Below, piece by piece: positions 48,201 to 54,448 of a DNA stretch of 64,000 bases. The position numbers were made by a program, and so were the translations under genes. The first letter of the stretch is position 1. The number at the start of each line of letters is the position of its first letter. Origin of the DNA: Anastrepha obliqua (Eukaryota > Arthropoda > Insecta > Diptera > Tephritidae); NCBI RefSeq assembly GCF_027943255.1, contig NC_072895.1, positions 74,340,001-74,404,000 of the forward strand, in the 5' to 3' direction. The notes beneath the pieces are model-generated. The model was given only the letters and a program-made list of their open reading frames with translations. It had not been told where the DNA came from and searched no databases.

Positions 48201-48578
48201 AGTAGATTATCTACTTATATGTGAACGTATTATAAGTGGCGGTTTTCCGGAATACATGCAACTCGTTTGTTTTTTTTTTTTTTTTTTGCCCCATTTCAAC
48301 GTCTTTTCTGTCTGTTCTCATTTACTGCTCTCTGTACCAAACTCAGTATAACCACCCACACCACACAGAGCAAACACTTTTGGTTTTTTTCGAATAAATG
48401 TCTATTAGCATAACCATTGCCTAACAGTTTATTTCAAGTCTGAGCCAAATAAATGCTAAGTTTGCTCTTCTTAAATTTTCTCTTCTAGGAGACATTAGTT
48501 GAAGGCCTACAACGCTCCTCGACTCGACGATTATTTAGAGATATACAATACACTAAGGAAGATGTTGTTGACCTGTAA
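14663..48578 (+). CDS. CARMIL: CARMIL, capping-protein and actin regulator (5' partial)
   Basis: Leucine-rich scaffold that binds capping protein and promotes actin assembly at membranes. Exons: 14663-14799, 14884-14973, 15046-15207, 15289-15386, 15716-15757, 17623-17810, 17885-17962, 18063-18244, 21440-21591, 22028-22279, 22775-23504, 25036-25198, 34273-34344, 37735-38329, 38408-38776, 38836-38889, 44913-44969, 45290-45867, 48489-48578. All junctions are GT-AG, every phase agrees, and the sum is 4089 nt (1362 codons plus stop). The order is: linker with [19 protein letters not shown], the LRR array ([33 protein letters not shown]), a helical dimerisation region in the 730-nt exon, a basic membrane-binding stretch, the capping-protein-binding motif, and a Ser/Thr/Asn-rich tail. 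Family and motif order match vertebrate CARMIL1. The N-terminal PH-domain exons were not found and may lie upstream of the window. The two final exons are the least certain. Confidence 0.93.
15716..15757 (+). CDS. CARMIL: CARMIL 42-nt cassette exon (14 codons)
   Basis: A micro-exon flanked by TGTAG and GTTTG, with phase 1 at both ends, so it can be skipped without a frame change. Read with its neighbours it encodes [14 protein letters not shown]. The next exon begins [15 protein letters not shown]. Skipping gives a 28-residue step between the two LRR cores LSHN and LAHC, the usual CARMIL spacing. Including it gives 42. It may therefore be optional or alternative to the start of the next exon. 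Confidence 0.65.
15758..17622 (+). other. CARMIL intron with mariner scraps
   Basis: Intron between the 42-nt and 188-nt exons. Around 16450-16810 the minus strand reads, in broken frames, [22 protein letters not shown], which resembles the N-terminal helix-turn-helix of a mariner transposase. No termini are identifiable and the copy is old. The rest is AT-rich with nothing I can name. Confidence 0.5.
18504..20093 (+). mobile_element. Tc1-like element, decayed
   Basis: A 1590-bp element in a CARMIL intron, with termini CAGTGGCCGACATAACTATG at both ends in inverted orientation and TA at 18502-18503 and 20094-20095. The plus strand holds a degraded Tc1-type transposase: a DNA-binding part near 18950-19180, [12 protein letters not shown] with the first catalytic aspartate near 19290, and [11 protein letters not shown] near 19400. 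The terminal third has many frameshifts and ends near [12 protein letters not shown] at 19814. The ends are far better preserved than the gene. Confidence 0.9.
20168..20786 (-). mobile_element. PIF/Harbinger-like derivative with Myb-like ORF
   Basis: Inverted termini GGGTGTGTTCGAGCC bound a 619-bp element flanked by TCC at 20165-20167 and 20787-20789, a perfect 3-bp duplication. The minus-strand frame 20508-20275 (77 codons) has the features of a Myb/SANT-type DNA-binding domain ([34 protein letters not shown]), the second protein encoded by PIF/Harbinger transposons. The transposase itself is absent. The 3-bp duplication fits the superfamily, although its usual target is TWA rather than TCC, so the assignment is inferred. 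Confidence 0.65.
20787..21439. other. CARMIL intron remainder with LINE scrap
   Basis: Around 21070-21160 the plus strand reads [14 protein letters not shown], reminiscent of the last residues of some non-LTR reverse transcriptase proteins. It is too short to classify. The rest is AT-rich intron ending in the acceptor TTTTTCAG at 21439. Confidence 0.35.
23505..24665. other. CARMIL intron / candidate internal promoter region
   Basis: Contains a (GA)n tract at 23550-23580 and a short (GT)n tract near 23670. The last 300 bp, before the ATG at 24666, would be the 5' leader and promoter of the alternative transcript. I do not see a convincing TATA box. The leader ends in CAA repeats before the ATG, a common fly initiation context. 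Confidence 0.45.
24666..24919 (+). CDS. CARMIL: Candidate CARMIL alternative first coding exon
   Basis: An 84-codon open frame starting ATGGGTGTC in a favourable context (CAACA before ATG) and ending at a possible donor (AA then GTGATT). The phase is 2, exactly the phase needed by the next CARMIL exon at 25036, so the joined frame stays open into the tail. The predicted start, [12 protein letters not shown], fits the N-myristoylation pattern (Gly2, Cys at position 6) followed by clustered cysteines suited to palmitoylation. A strongly acidic run ([11 protein letters not shown]) comes next. The resulting isoform would lack the LRR and dimerisation regions and keep the capping-protein-binding tail. 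No transcript evidence is available, and the donor GTGATT is weak. Confidence 0.5.
25199..25740. other. CARMIL intron, 5' part
   Basis: AT-rich DNA between the exon at 25036-25198 and a Tc1-like insertion. The two overlapping open frames here (25413-25950) have no known domain. Confidence 0.5.
25741..27368 (+). mobile_element. Tc1-like element, nearly intact
   Basis: A 1628-bp element with inverted termini CAGTGGTGGCCTTATAATTA at both ends, flanked by TA at 25739-25740 and 27369-27370. It carries a Tc1-type transposase gene with a single visible lesion (next entry). The termini differ at only a few positions, so this is one of the youngest insertions in the CARMIL introns. Host gene transcription would run in the same direction as the transposase. 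Confidence 0.95.
26073..27097 (+). pseudogene. Tc1-like transposase with one frameshift
   Basis: The first part (26073-26465) begins [20 protein letters not shown] and contains the paired helix-turn-helix DNA-binding region and a basic GRPR-like hook ([10 protein letters not shown]). The frame is lost in an A8 run near 26449-26456 and continues in the next frame to 27097. The catalytic part has WSDESKF, then [11 protein letters not shown], then [11 protein letters not shown], with 34 residues between the second and third acidic residues (DD34E). The C-terminus is [18 protein letters not shown]. Total length is about 341 codons, normal for the family. One base added or lost in the A-run would explain the break. 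Confidence 0.93.
28000..28771. mobile_element. Transib-like non-autonomous element
   Basis: A 772-bp element whose inverted ends begin CACAGTGCGGCCGATTCCC and stay similar for about 38 bp, flanked by a perfect 5-bp duplication CAGCG at 27995-27999 and 28772-28776. Transib elements, relatives of the RAG1 recombinase, have termini beginning CACWRTG and GC-rich 5-bp target duplications, so both features fit. There is no coding capacity. The interior contains a duplicated block of about 131 bp. Confidence 0.75.
28081..28345. repeat. 131-bp tandem duplication inside the Transib-like element
   Basis: Two head-to-tail copies, beginning near 28081 and 28212 with CGGGGTCGCTGATTACGAAT and ending in TCAAGATGCATG/TCAAGATGAATG. 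They differ at only a few positions, and a third start (CGGGGTCGCAAGG) follows at 28346. Confidence 0.9.
29247..31078 (-). mobile_element. Tc1-like element with a nested insertion
   Basis: Inverted termini CACATATGGCCATGAAAATA at the left and a near-complement at the right, both flanked by TA. On the minus strand, N-terminal transposase sequence lies around 30690-30400 ([18 protein letters not shown]) and the catalytic end around 29560-29400 (MDWSGQSP region). Both are broken by stops. The 485-bp insertion at 29785-30269 plus its TTAA duplication accounts for the excess length. Without it the element would be about 1343 bp. Confidence 0.8.
29785..30269. mobile_element. piggyBac-like MITE ending in a 30-C tract
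   Basis: TTAA flanks both sides (29781-29784 and 30270-30273). The left end is GGGGGTGGTAGGGTTTAG and the right end is GGCCTTAC followed by 30 consecutive C. TTAA targets and G/C-rich tips fit piggyBac-type non-autonomous elements. It has no coding capacity. The long C tract may be natural slippage or an assembly artefact. Confidence 0.6.
31079..31767. other. CARMIL intron stretch
   Basis: Around 31500-31690 the plus strand has weak resemblance to the end of a LINE RNase H domain ([15 protein letters not shown]). I do not consider it assignable. Otherwise nothing recognised. Confidence 0.35.
31772..33012 (+). mobile_element. Mauritiana-type mariner, nearly intact
   Basis: Inverted termini share AATAAGTTCGTGCGGTTTT at about 31775-31793 and, complemented, at about 32992-33011, with TA at the left boundary. 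It carries a 326-codon open transposase frame in the same direction as CARMIL. Length is about 1.24 kb, slightly short of the roughly 1.28 kb usual for this type, consistent with a small deletion near the start of the gene. Confidence 0.92.
31970..32950 (+). CDS. Mariner transposase, 326 codons, open but N-truncated
   Basis: An open frame with all expected regions: helix-turn-helix domains ([18 protein letters not shown] and [13 protein letters not shown]), the WVPYEL linker, and the catalytic triad in [16 protein letters not shown] and [10 protein letters not shown] (34 residues between the second and third). The end is SDGQYFEY. Resemblance is closest to mauritiana-type (Mos1-like) enzymes. 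Upstream at 31935-31970 an ATG begins [12 protein letters not shown] and runs into TGA directly at the present start. Relatives read through here with about 15 more residues before [10 protein letters not shown], so a short deletion has removed that link. The DNA-binding N-terminus is thus damaged, although the catalytic core is intact. Confidence 0.92.
   Translation: MKKKAAESHRILVEVYGEHALAERTCQKWFARFKSGDFGLEDKEREGAPPKFMDTELEELLDQDPAQTQEEVAKTLGVDQSTISKRLKAMGMIRKVGHWVPYELKPRDVERRFMACEQLLQRHKRKGFLHRIVTGDEKWVHYDNPKRRATYGYPGHASTSTSAQNIHCLKVMLCIWWDQLGVVYYELLKPNETITGDVYRRQLMRLSRALREKRPQYADRHDKVILQHDNARPHVAQVVKTYLETLKWDVLPHPPYSPDLAPSDYYLFRSMQHGLADQHFRNYDEVKKWIDSWIAAKPTEFFTKGIRELPERWEKVVVSDGQYFEY
33013..34272. 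other. CARMIL intron stretch with tandem duplication
   Basis: Holds the 200-bp tandem repeat at 33167-33563, T-rich DNA from 33850 to 34010 and a (TC)n tract at 34196-34230 just upstream of the acceptor at 34272. No other gene or element recognised. Confidence 0.55.
33167..33563. repeat. Two-copy 200-bp tandem duplication
   Basis: TAAGTTTCCAGACGAAAAAT begins at 33167 and again at 33367. The two units stay nearly identical through ATATATATACAAATTGCCCC. Only a few substitutions separate them, so the duplication is recent relative to most insertions here. Confidence 0.92.
34345..36478. other. CARMIL intron, AT-rich
   Basis: More than 2 kb of AT-rich intron with a poly-A run near 35007-35023 and (TATG)n near 35073. 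The 62-codon minus-strand frame at 36064-36252 is not recognised. Nothing else can be supported. Confidence 0.5.
36479..37367 (-). mobile_element. DD41D-type mariner relative, internally deleted
   Basis: Termini GGGTGGGCCATGTCAAATTT at the left and CAGGTTGGGCCATATAGCGT (complemented) at the right, with TA flanks. The minus strand starts [20 protein letters not shown] near 37250-37190, then jumps by deletion into the catalytic part (37180-36826: [39 protein letters not shown]). It continues, frameshifted, through [15 protein letters not shown] to the C-terminus near 36590. The second and third acidic residues survive. The first aspartate lies before or at the deletion edge (DFH). It is about 0.89 kb instead of about 1.3 kb. 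Confidence 0.85.
37735..38776 (+). CDS. CARMIL: CARMIL exons with basic and capping-protein-binding motifs
   Basis: Two exons (37735-38329 and 38408-38776) that follow the 72-nt exon in phase. The first opens with a basic stretch, [18 protein letters not shown], corresponding to the membrane-binding segment of CARMILs. It then carries [17 protein letters not shown] at 38004-38054, which fits the capping-protein interaction pattern LxHxTxxRPKx6P except for Val in place of Thr. GLDLFFRPG at 38116-38142 sits where the CARMIL-specific interaction motif is expected. This tail is the part shared by the long product and the predicted short isoform. Confidence 0.9.
38330..38407 (+). other. CARMIL: 78-nt CARMIL intron that is open in frame
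   Basis: Starts GTAAAT and ends TTTTCAG, so it is a normal candidate intron. Its length is divisible by three and it contains no stop, so retention would add 26 residues, rich in lysine and arginine at the start (KCKRTKRYK). It may be a constitutive intron or an optional coding segment. Confidence 0.6.
38925..39287 (-). mobile_element. Tc1/mariner-superfamily fragment (N-terminal half)
   Basis: In the intron directly downstream of the 54-nt CARMIL exon. The minus strand reads [17 protein letters not shown], a helix-turn-helix region ([20 protein letters not shown]), and ends shortly after the first catalytic aspartate ([15 protein letters not shown]). I associate this type with the DD37D (maT) clade, but the diagnostic C-terminal spacing is missing. 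No termini found. Confidence 0.65.
39539..40116. mobile_element. Tigger/pogo-like MITE
   Basis: A 578-bp element with inverted termini CAGTAGATTCTGTTTTTA, flanked by TA at 39537-39538 and 40117-40118. The interior repeats CTATAGATACGTTCC and GCATAAA motifs. A minus-strand acidic stretch ([16 protein letters not shown], near 39920-39870) could be the tail of a Tigger transposase, otherwise deleted. Confidence 0.75.
40389..41718 (-). mobile_element. piggyBac-family element, decayed
   Basis: Inverted ends share CTAGATTTACCAGC and are flanked by TTAA at 40385-40388 and 41719-41722. Minus-strand frames 41593-41381, 41445-41131 and 41123-40782 give a piggyBac-type transposase in order: [20 protein letters not shown], then [24 protein letters not shown], then the catalytic region with [17 protein letters not shown] and [12 protein letters not shown]. 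Several frameshifts and stops separate the pieces. At 1330 bp the element is shorter than active piggyBacs (about 2.4 kb), so parts of the gene are deleted. Confidence 0.85.
41823..43136 (+). mobile_element. Jockey-type LINE fragment, split by a MITE
   Basis: The plus strand reads [11 protein letters not shown] (reverse transcriptase motif), then [10 protein letters not shown], then QRSILGPLLY-like sequence up to 42090. After the inserted MITE (42091-42555) it resumes with [13 protein letters not shown], the FADD catalytic box, then [17 protein letters not shown] and a frameshifted tail with [21 protein letters not shown]. The endonuclease and ORF1 are missing. Further sequence may continue beyond the mariner at 43139-44410, but I cannot assign it. 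Confidence 0.85.
42091..42555. mobile_element. MITE with 75-bp inverted ends and 8-bp duplication
   Basis: Ends TAGGCCGGGTCAATTT and the complement of TAGGGCGGGTCGATTT extend inward through CATTGCTCTGTGAAAATC and TTCTAGGGATCAAAAT. The flanks are a perfect 8-bp duplication, ATACACAT (42083-42090 and 42556-42563), inside the Jockey fragment. The 8-bp target fits hAT-like or P-like elements. There is no coding capacity. Confidence 0.9.
43139..44410 (-). mobile_element. Mellifera-type mariner, full length, inactive
   Basis: A 1272-bp element with inverted termini TTGGGTAGTCGAAAAAGTCT and TA at 43137-43138 and 44411-44412. The ends are essentially perfect, while the transposase on the minus strand is broken. 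Confidence 0.94.
43215..44228 (-). pseudogene. Mariner transposase, two frameshifts, first Asp lost
   Basis: It starts [20 protein letters not shown] at 44228 and has the usual helix-turn-helix ([16 protein letters not shown]) and WVPHEM linker. The first catalytic motif reads VNGEEKW instead of the normal TGDEKW, so the first aspartate has become glutamate. Frameshifts lie near 43735 (after RKRSW) and near 43550 (in an A-run before the RPELICRKG region). The second motif [10 protein letters not shown] and the third [10 protein letters not shown] are intact, 34 residues apart. The end is DQNGTYLV. Confidence 0.92.
44413..44912. other. CARMIL intron stretch
   Basis: Possibly the decayed 3' end of the Jockey fragment interrupted by the mariner, but no diagnostic motif is visible. 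It ends in the acceptor TTATTTAG at 44912. Confidence 0.4.
45290..45867 (+). CDS. CARMIL: CARMIL Ser/Thr/Asn-rich tail exon
   Basis: This exon joins the preceding 57-nt exon in phase (G plus AA gives Glu). It encodes about 192 residues dominated by Ser, Thr and Asn with homopolymer runs (six or more Thr near 45436-45460, Ser runs at 45399-45430 and 45630-45650), so it should be intrinsically disordered. It ends [21 protein letters not shown]. If the donor GTTTGA at 45868 is not used, translation stops at TGA 45871-45873. The acceptor (TTATTAAAG) lacks a good pyrimidine tract, so the 5' edge is less sure than the frame. Confidence 0.75.
45874..48488. other. Last CARMIL intron
   Basis: Contains a possible 36-nt micro-exon at 46135-46170 ([12 protein letters not shown], phase 0 on both sides, weak donor GTGCTA), a (CAA)n-tailed repeat near 47045-47303, and a poly-T run near 48269-48287. 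No other gene recognised. Confidence 0.45.
47045..47303 (+). repeat. Candidate retroposon 3' end with (CAA)n tail
   Basis: A GC-richer block (CACCCCCACGACACTAACC, CACCCCTCTCCCTCTTGACC, GACGAAGACGATCGGTG) ending GGGGCTTCTATTACTGCTAA and then AACAACAACAACAAC. Composition and tail suggest a LINE or SINE end. No promoter boxes or coding motifs found. Confidence 0.4.
48489..48578 (+). CDS. CARMIL: Candidate last CARMIL exon
   Basis: Thirty codons after a strong acceptor (TTTTCTCTTCTAG), starting [16 protein letters not shown] and ending in TAA at 48576-48578. Joined in phase 0 to the exon ending 45867, it replaces the read-through stop at 45871. A polyadenylation signal AATAAA follows at 48591-48596 and another at 48720-48725, supporting a 3' end here. 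Confidence 0.6.
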   Translation, partial: ETLVEGLQRSSTRRLFRDIQYTKEDVVDL

Positions 48579-48590
48579 GACATATGAAGT

Positions 48591-48596
48591 AATAAA
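48591..48596 (+). promoter_or_regulatory. Polyadenylation signal, CARMIL
   Basis: AATAAA 12 bases after the predicted stop. A second copy lies at 48720-48725 in an A-rich stretch. One or both could end the CARMIL mRNA. Confidence 0.5.
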
Positions 48597-48729
48597 CGAA
48601 GAAAAAACAAACAATTGGAGCGAAGCAGATGTATCAACAACAGCAATTCGTACTAGTATAATGATTTACGGAGCAATACAATTGAAAATAATTTAAGAGT
48701 GAACAAAAAATAAGTTATGAATAAAAAAA

Positions 48730-50148
48730 AAAAAAAATTAAAAAATATAAACATAAAAACCTAAAAAATATAACGAAAATTTAATGTTCACCTAACATCC
48801 GTTTCACATTGGCCGAGACCCAAGCCGATAATAAAGACGAATAATAAAGTGGCACGAAGTATAATGTATGGAAATATATTTGGAAAAACTCATGAAGTCA
48901 AGAGTTTCAAATTCTTACAATTTTTCTTTAATTAGTTTATGTTTTGTGCAATTATTATGCGCCTTATTTTTAAACTAAATCAAAATGTAAATTATTATTT
49001 TTGTATACTATTTTCACTACAAAAATATTGTGCTTATTTTGACTCACCTTTTTTATATACATTGCACTATTTGCAATTCGGGAGTATTTCAATGTAAAAT
49101 GTATTATTTATATATTTAAATGAGAATTTTTTTTAACTTTGTATTTATATAAATATAATATGTTGTTTCAATGCAAACTTTAATTTTAATGCGATATGTA
49201 TGTGTTTTATTATTTTCTGTTGTATACTGAATGCTAATGCTAATGATGATGATGATGATTCACATTTCGATATGAAACACTATAATATTTACTATAAATT
49301 TAAATATGGTAATAATAAAAATATGTGTGTAAGTGCGCGCGTTTTTTATTAAACCAAACTTGTACGTATTTACATATGCTGATATACAACTCTATAGTAT
49401 ATAAATATGTATGTGTATGTATTGATTTTAAGTGCCAATCATATTTTATGAACAACTAATTAACCAATAATAAAATGAATGAATAAAACAAAATAAAATT
49501 AATCAATAACCGATTGCTCTTTGAAAAATAAAAAAAAGTATAAATATTTCTGTATCCAGGCATACACTACATGGATACATACCATCTGTAGTTAAATAAA
49601 ATAGGTGGAAAGTAATGAAGTTTTACAAAAATTTCGGCAAAAATATGTAAATTAAAGAACCAAATAGAAATGATTATATTTTTTATAGCTGCTTCCATTC
49701 AAGGGTATTTGTTTTATACAATTACTAGCATTTCCCAGTGGGATTCGCACCACCATACATAAAATGTTTTTTTTTTATATCGCAAGATATTTTTCATATT
49801 AAGTTTTCTTTATAAAACTCGTAAAATGTTTAAACAGTTGAATTGGTTGATTTTTTTCATTCAACATACTTTCTAAAGATGTCACAATAGCCTTTTCTGT
49901 ACTTTTTTAAAATTTGATTGTGGTGGTCACCTATATACAGGTAAGGTGAAAGAGCCGATAAAAACTTGTAATTAAACTTTGATTCTTTAATTTCCATTTC
50001 ACTTTTTTACGCTAAATAAATTTTGCTAAAATAAATAAAGTTAAAAATGTTTTTCCAGTTCCTTGAATGCTCCAGTTTTTATTATATTTTCGTCCAAAAT
50101 TAATATTAACATAATACACTTACAACCACAACAGTACAACAGAAACGC
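48730..50148. other. Intergenic, AT-rich
   Basis: No gene recognised. A short (GAT)n tract lies at about 49237-49258 and scattered poly-A and poly-T runs occur. Confidence 0.55.
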
Positions 50149-50979
50149 ACACTGGGGATTTTGCGGAAAAAAGTCAAATTTGCAACATACCACCTACGCA
50201 ATGTTTAATGGTATTTCTAACTTCCAGAATAGAACCAACAATAAAATCAAAAAGAATTACTAAACTCCGACTTACAGTTTTTTTTATAGATATGTCAAAA
50301 GTATAATTTTTTTATAGTATTGAACTGACCAAGAAAAAACTTCAAAGCCCAAGGTGGTTTTTTTTCTTTTTGCTTGAGCCGACTTCCAATTTTTTATTTT
50401 TCATTTAGGGTACGATATTTTTATATATTTTAGCCGGAAGAACAAAGGATGTAAAGCATTTGATTATCTATTTATAATTAATTTTACGAAAAAAAAAAAA
50501 AAATCATATTCCTTCATATTCTTGGATCTGCAAGTTGAGCTACATTTACCTACGGTCAGAAACTAGTATCAACGTGTTGCTTAATAACGTCTCTTTCAGT
50601 TTTAATCAATTACAGGTGCCACCAGGCGCCACTGATTATTTTTTGGCAATGATAATAACTAAACGCTTTCTAGTGTGTGCATAATGATAACGAAACACTT
50701 TTAATTTTGTTTTGACATTTTGAGGGTAATTCAGAATTATGAACTTACATGTATCCTGTGCGTAAATATTTGCTGGCTTATATTAATAAAAAAAAAAAAA
50801 AAAAAAATTAAAATTTATGAATTTAAAAAAAAAAAATTTTTTTTAAATTTTTTTAAAAAATAGTTTTTAGACATGTTCTTTTCATACACAAATATATACA
50901 ACTTCGTTAGTAGTAAAAATGTAAATATTTTTTGGGATGTATACTTTTTTCCGCATCTCTGTACAAAAATCCCCAGTGT
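50149..50979. mobile_element. Candidate transposon with 7-bp target duplication
   Basis: Ends ACACTGGGGATTTT...GCGGAAAAAAGT occur at the left and, inverted, at the right (50971-50979 and inward). Flanks read GAAACGC at 50142-50148 and 50980-50986, a perfect 7-bp direct repeat. The interior is AT-rich with no transposase-like frame. The superfamily is not assigned. An 8-bp duplication with one mismatch (hAT) would also fit. Confidence 0.6.
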
Positions 50980-53416
50980 GAAACGCTCATAAGCGGCTGT
51001 GTATTTGTTGTTGTTTTTCCCATACAGGCATTTCGTATGAGAGGAAACCATTACTCACATAAAATGTCATAACTCAGGAACGGCTGCACCGATTTCAATC
51101 AAACATCACACAAACCACCTCCTCAAAGATAGAAAGGAACTCTAAAATTTTTGTGTCAATCGGTTCGGCGGTTCTTGAGTTATAAGAATACCAAGGAAAT
51201 GTAACTTCTTTTTATATATAGATTTATTTTTTTATTTTTATATATTAGTTTTTTTTTTTGTGAAGCGAACATAAAAAATTGACAAGCTGAAGTTTAAAAT
51301 TGTAATTGGGAGCTGAAATTAGTTGAAGAATATTTGGGGTGTTAACCCCGTTGAGCGAGAAAACTTAAAATGCTTTAACATACGTATGTACATAGATATT
51401 TAAAATTTAAGTAAAATGTCAGATTTGATTCTGCTAATTTTGTAACCAATTCATACAGTTTTAGTTTTTTTCAGGTTGTTGGTTTATTATTGTATTTACG
51501 TTTATTATTTTCGGAGTACTCTTTTTGTTTTTGCTTGATTCCCTTTGCGCCATATTCTGTTTTTATAAATTGAGAAAAAAAAAAACATTTCGGGCTGATT
51601 TTCATGAATTTTCTTGTCAACCATTTTAAATCAATTTAGTTTCTGGAACTTCTTATATTTATCAACTTTTAATATTGATTTCTAAAAAAGGTAAAACAGC
51701 TGGCATTGCTTAATTGCATTCATTTTAAATTCAAATATGCACATATAATGAAATATATAATTATATTAATTAAATAAATAATATATAATTGGCGCGTACA
51801 ACCTTTTTGAGTGTTTGGCCTTAAAATCCAAATATAGCACTTGAAACTATTACTGTTTTTGTTTTTTGAAAATTGCTTTGTAAAAAACGATCGCTCTATT
51901 TACCCTACCATAACTTTTTTTAACGATTTAGAAAGTTATGTTTAACATTTTCTTTCCTGGATTTTTTTAATACATTTATCAAAAACCTTAGAAAGAACTT
52001 TTTTTATCTTATTGTAATTATAACGAAAAAAGTGGCAATCTTTAAACATATGGCAATTGTCATTTTCTATTTAGCATACTACCAAAGTGTTCCAAAAAAT
52101 ATTTAATATTAGAAATTCGAGATTAGCGTTTAAAAAAATATCTCTGTTTATTGGAAAGGGGGCAAATTAATTACAATTAAGTAAATTATTTTTTACAATT
52201 GGCTCTTTTGTTTAACTATTACATAATTCTGGAATATAAATTTAACATCGTAACTATAAATATTATATGTGAAGTGTGGACGAAGTGGTATATTAAGAAA
52301 CGAATAGATATTCGTTTGGAAACTTAATCTACCAACTTAATCGTTTAACTAATAAAAAAAAAATTAGTGGTAATAGGAAAATCAACACAAAATAAAAAAA
52401 ACTGATTTTTTTATTACAAAGTATAAAAAGCACTAGATAAATTGTGTTTCGAGCTATCGCAAGTTATGAGAATCATAAAAATACGTAGTTTGTTAGTTAT
52501 GAAAGACTAACAACAAATTTCTAGTCTCCACCTTTCAATTTAATATTAATCAAAAAACATCAACTGCACTGAAAAATTGAGATAAAATCTTGAATTTATA
52601 AAGATGAAGAAATTTGAAACACTAGATAAAAAGTTTCGCAAACCAAATGAAGAAAAATAAACTAAATGTTTATGAAAAATTATAAAAATAGTTTGAAGAA
52701 TAAATTTCGATATAACATTAATGGCTTGCGGTTTTATTTTTATACAACACGAGTTGAAGAAAACTACATATACTACTACTTTGGGTTTATAAAAAATATA
52801 TATTGTTACGAATTTGAGTTCTATCACTGGATTACCTAATAAAAATCACAAATTAATGGCAACACGGCATGCTTGCTTTAAGCTGCCCACAGACAGGGTA
52901 CAACTCCCAGCGATTTGTGCCTAGTCGGTAGCACACACACTGTACACAAATCCATAAACCACCATTTCGTTGAGATCGTCGTACTGTTAACATGCGAGAC
53001 AAGAAAGCGGATGACGCGATTGCTCTTGCAGTTTTTAAATGTGCATTAGGAAAAAGAGAATAAACAGGTCCGGATGAAAGTATGGTTGCAAAATAGCAGT
53101 AATCGTTCTCATATTTAGTTGTTAGGAAATATGAAAAAAAGTTCTCCGGAAGAACATAAACTTTTTTTATTCACATTTGTCATATTCCCTCATACTCTTG
53201 TCTCAACGACGCCTTAAACTAGCAACGAATCCCAGGTAAATGAAAATGTTCAATTACTTTGGATGTGTGTTCACACTTTGCCATACACGATGGATTTTCT
53301 CCGAACTGCAACAAGTCGCTGGAAATTGGACCCTGTTTGTAGTCAGCTTTAGAGAATCGCTTCGTTTACTTTTCGCTTACTCTTGCACAGGTTCAATAGA
53401 GAATGAGTCTGTTCCA
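50980..53416. other. Intergenic with repeat scraps
   Basis: Around 51065-51215 lies ATAACTCAGGAACGGCTGC...GGTTCGGCGGTTCTTGAGTT, a phrase I associate with interspersed repeats of many insects. A SINE 3' end lies at 51775-51820. No protein-coding gene recognised. Confidence 0.45.
51775..51820 (-). mobile_element. Truncated SINE 3' end
   Basis: The complement of this stretch reads GGCCAAACACTCAAAAAGG then TTGTACGCGCCAATTATATA, matching the last 45 bp of the SINE at 12739-13068. The head and most of the body are missing, so this is a 5'-truncated copy on the minus strand. Confidence 0.7.
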
Positions 53417-53640
53417 CCCGTTGTTGTTGTTGTAGCAGCATAAACATTCCCCATACTTACATACGGGGTATGCTGCTGGAGTGACAGTCCTTGGCCGGAT
53501 ATAAATCCGGGTCGTTTCGGTAACGTATAACCGACTGTCGTGGAAACGCTGTTCCATCCGTCATAGATAACGCATCCGTTGCGGCTACGAATTTCACTGA
53601 CATCGAACTAGATTATATATAATTGAGTCGAGGGCACCCC
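53417..53640 (-). repeat. Candidate retroposon 3' end with (CAA)n tail
   Basis: On the minus strand the block ends TGCTGCTACAACAACAACAA. Upstream of it are CATACGGGGTATGCTGCTGG-like and GGATATAAATCCGGGTCG motifs, the latter partly self-complementary. I recall this as a recurrent repeat in fly genomes. The family is not established from the sequence. Confidence 0.4.
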
Positions 53641-53665
53641 ATAAATGCCGTACGCCATGCCGGAA

Positions 53666-54448
53666 CAAGGCGAATTGAGTACCTTGGGAATGCAGCAAGG
53701 CGAATCTATTAAAGGTGGTATTAGTAAATCAGCTGATTTGTTTTTTCTTTCGCAGTGTCCATGTGACTGTCAGCCCAGAGTGAAACAAGGGGAATTTATT
53801 CTAAGTTTTCTACTTTGCCAATACTTTGATTTGGTATGCAGTTTGTTTGCGTTTTTATGCGGATCTTCAGGAACAAGTAATTCCCCTTCCTTTTGTTTGT
53901 TTATAGATGGAGTCATACGACATAGCGAATTAGGAAGGTGCAATCTATTTATCTATCATTCTTGATGCGACCCCAAGAATGAAAAAGAAATAAATTACGC
54001 CTTCCGAATTCTTCGTGTCGTAAGAGCGGATGAATAAACAAGCAAAAGGAAGTGGAATTACTTGTTTGTGAAGAAGAAGACTAGTCGAAAGATATGAAAA
54101 CAACCAAACACAAGAAATTATGCTCACACACATAATTTCCTGCCACGGCGTCTGCCGCATAAAAACGCAAACAAACTGCATTTGGAGGCTTTATATTAAT
54201 TTGAAGGCTTTATATCACAATTTAACACATTGCAATTCGTTTTCATTAGTTTGATTAGTTAAAGTCTCACAGATCACAAAACTTCCAAGCCATTCAATGA
54301 ATTTTCACAAACGCGTAATTTTTCAAACTTTTGTTTGTTTTGTTCGTTGGTTTTGTATTGCGAACTGAGCTGACGTCAGACTTGTCAAAATCGCGAAAAA
54401 TAAAGCAACTGTTTTTTAATGGCGCAACTATAGTACTTAATTCGCCTT
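53666..54448. mobile_element. Foldback-type MITE
   Basis: Outer inverted ends share CAAGGCGAATTRAGTAC (53666 and 54448). Inside, two long arms are inverted copies of each other: GCAGTTTGTTTGCGTTTTTA on the left near 53838 and its complement near 54155, followed by CAAGTAATTCC and CCTTCCTTTTG motifs. The left arm has lost about 85 bp relative to the right. No coding capacity. Confidence 0.7.
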
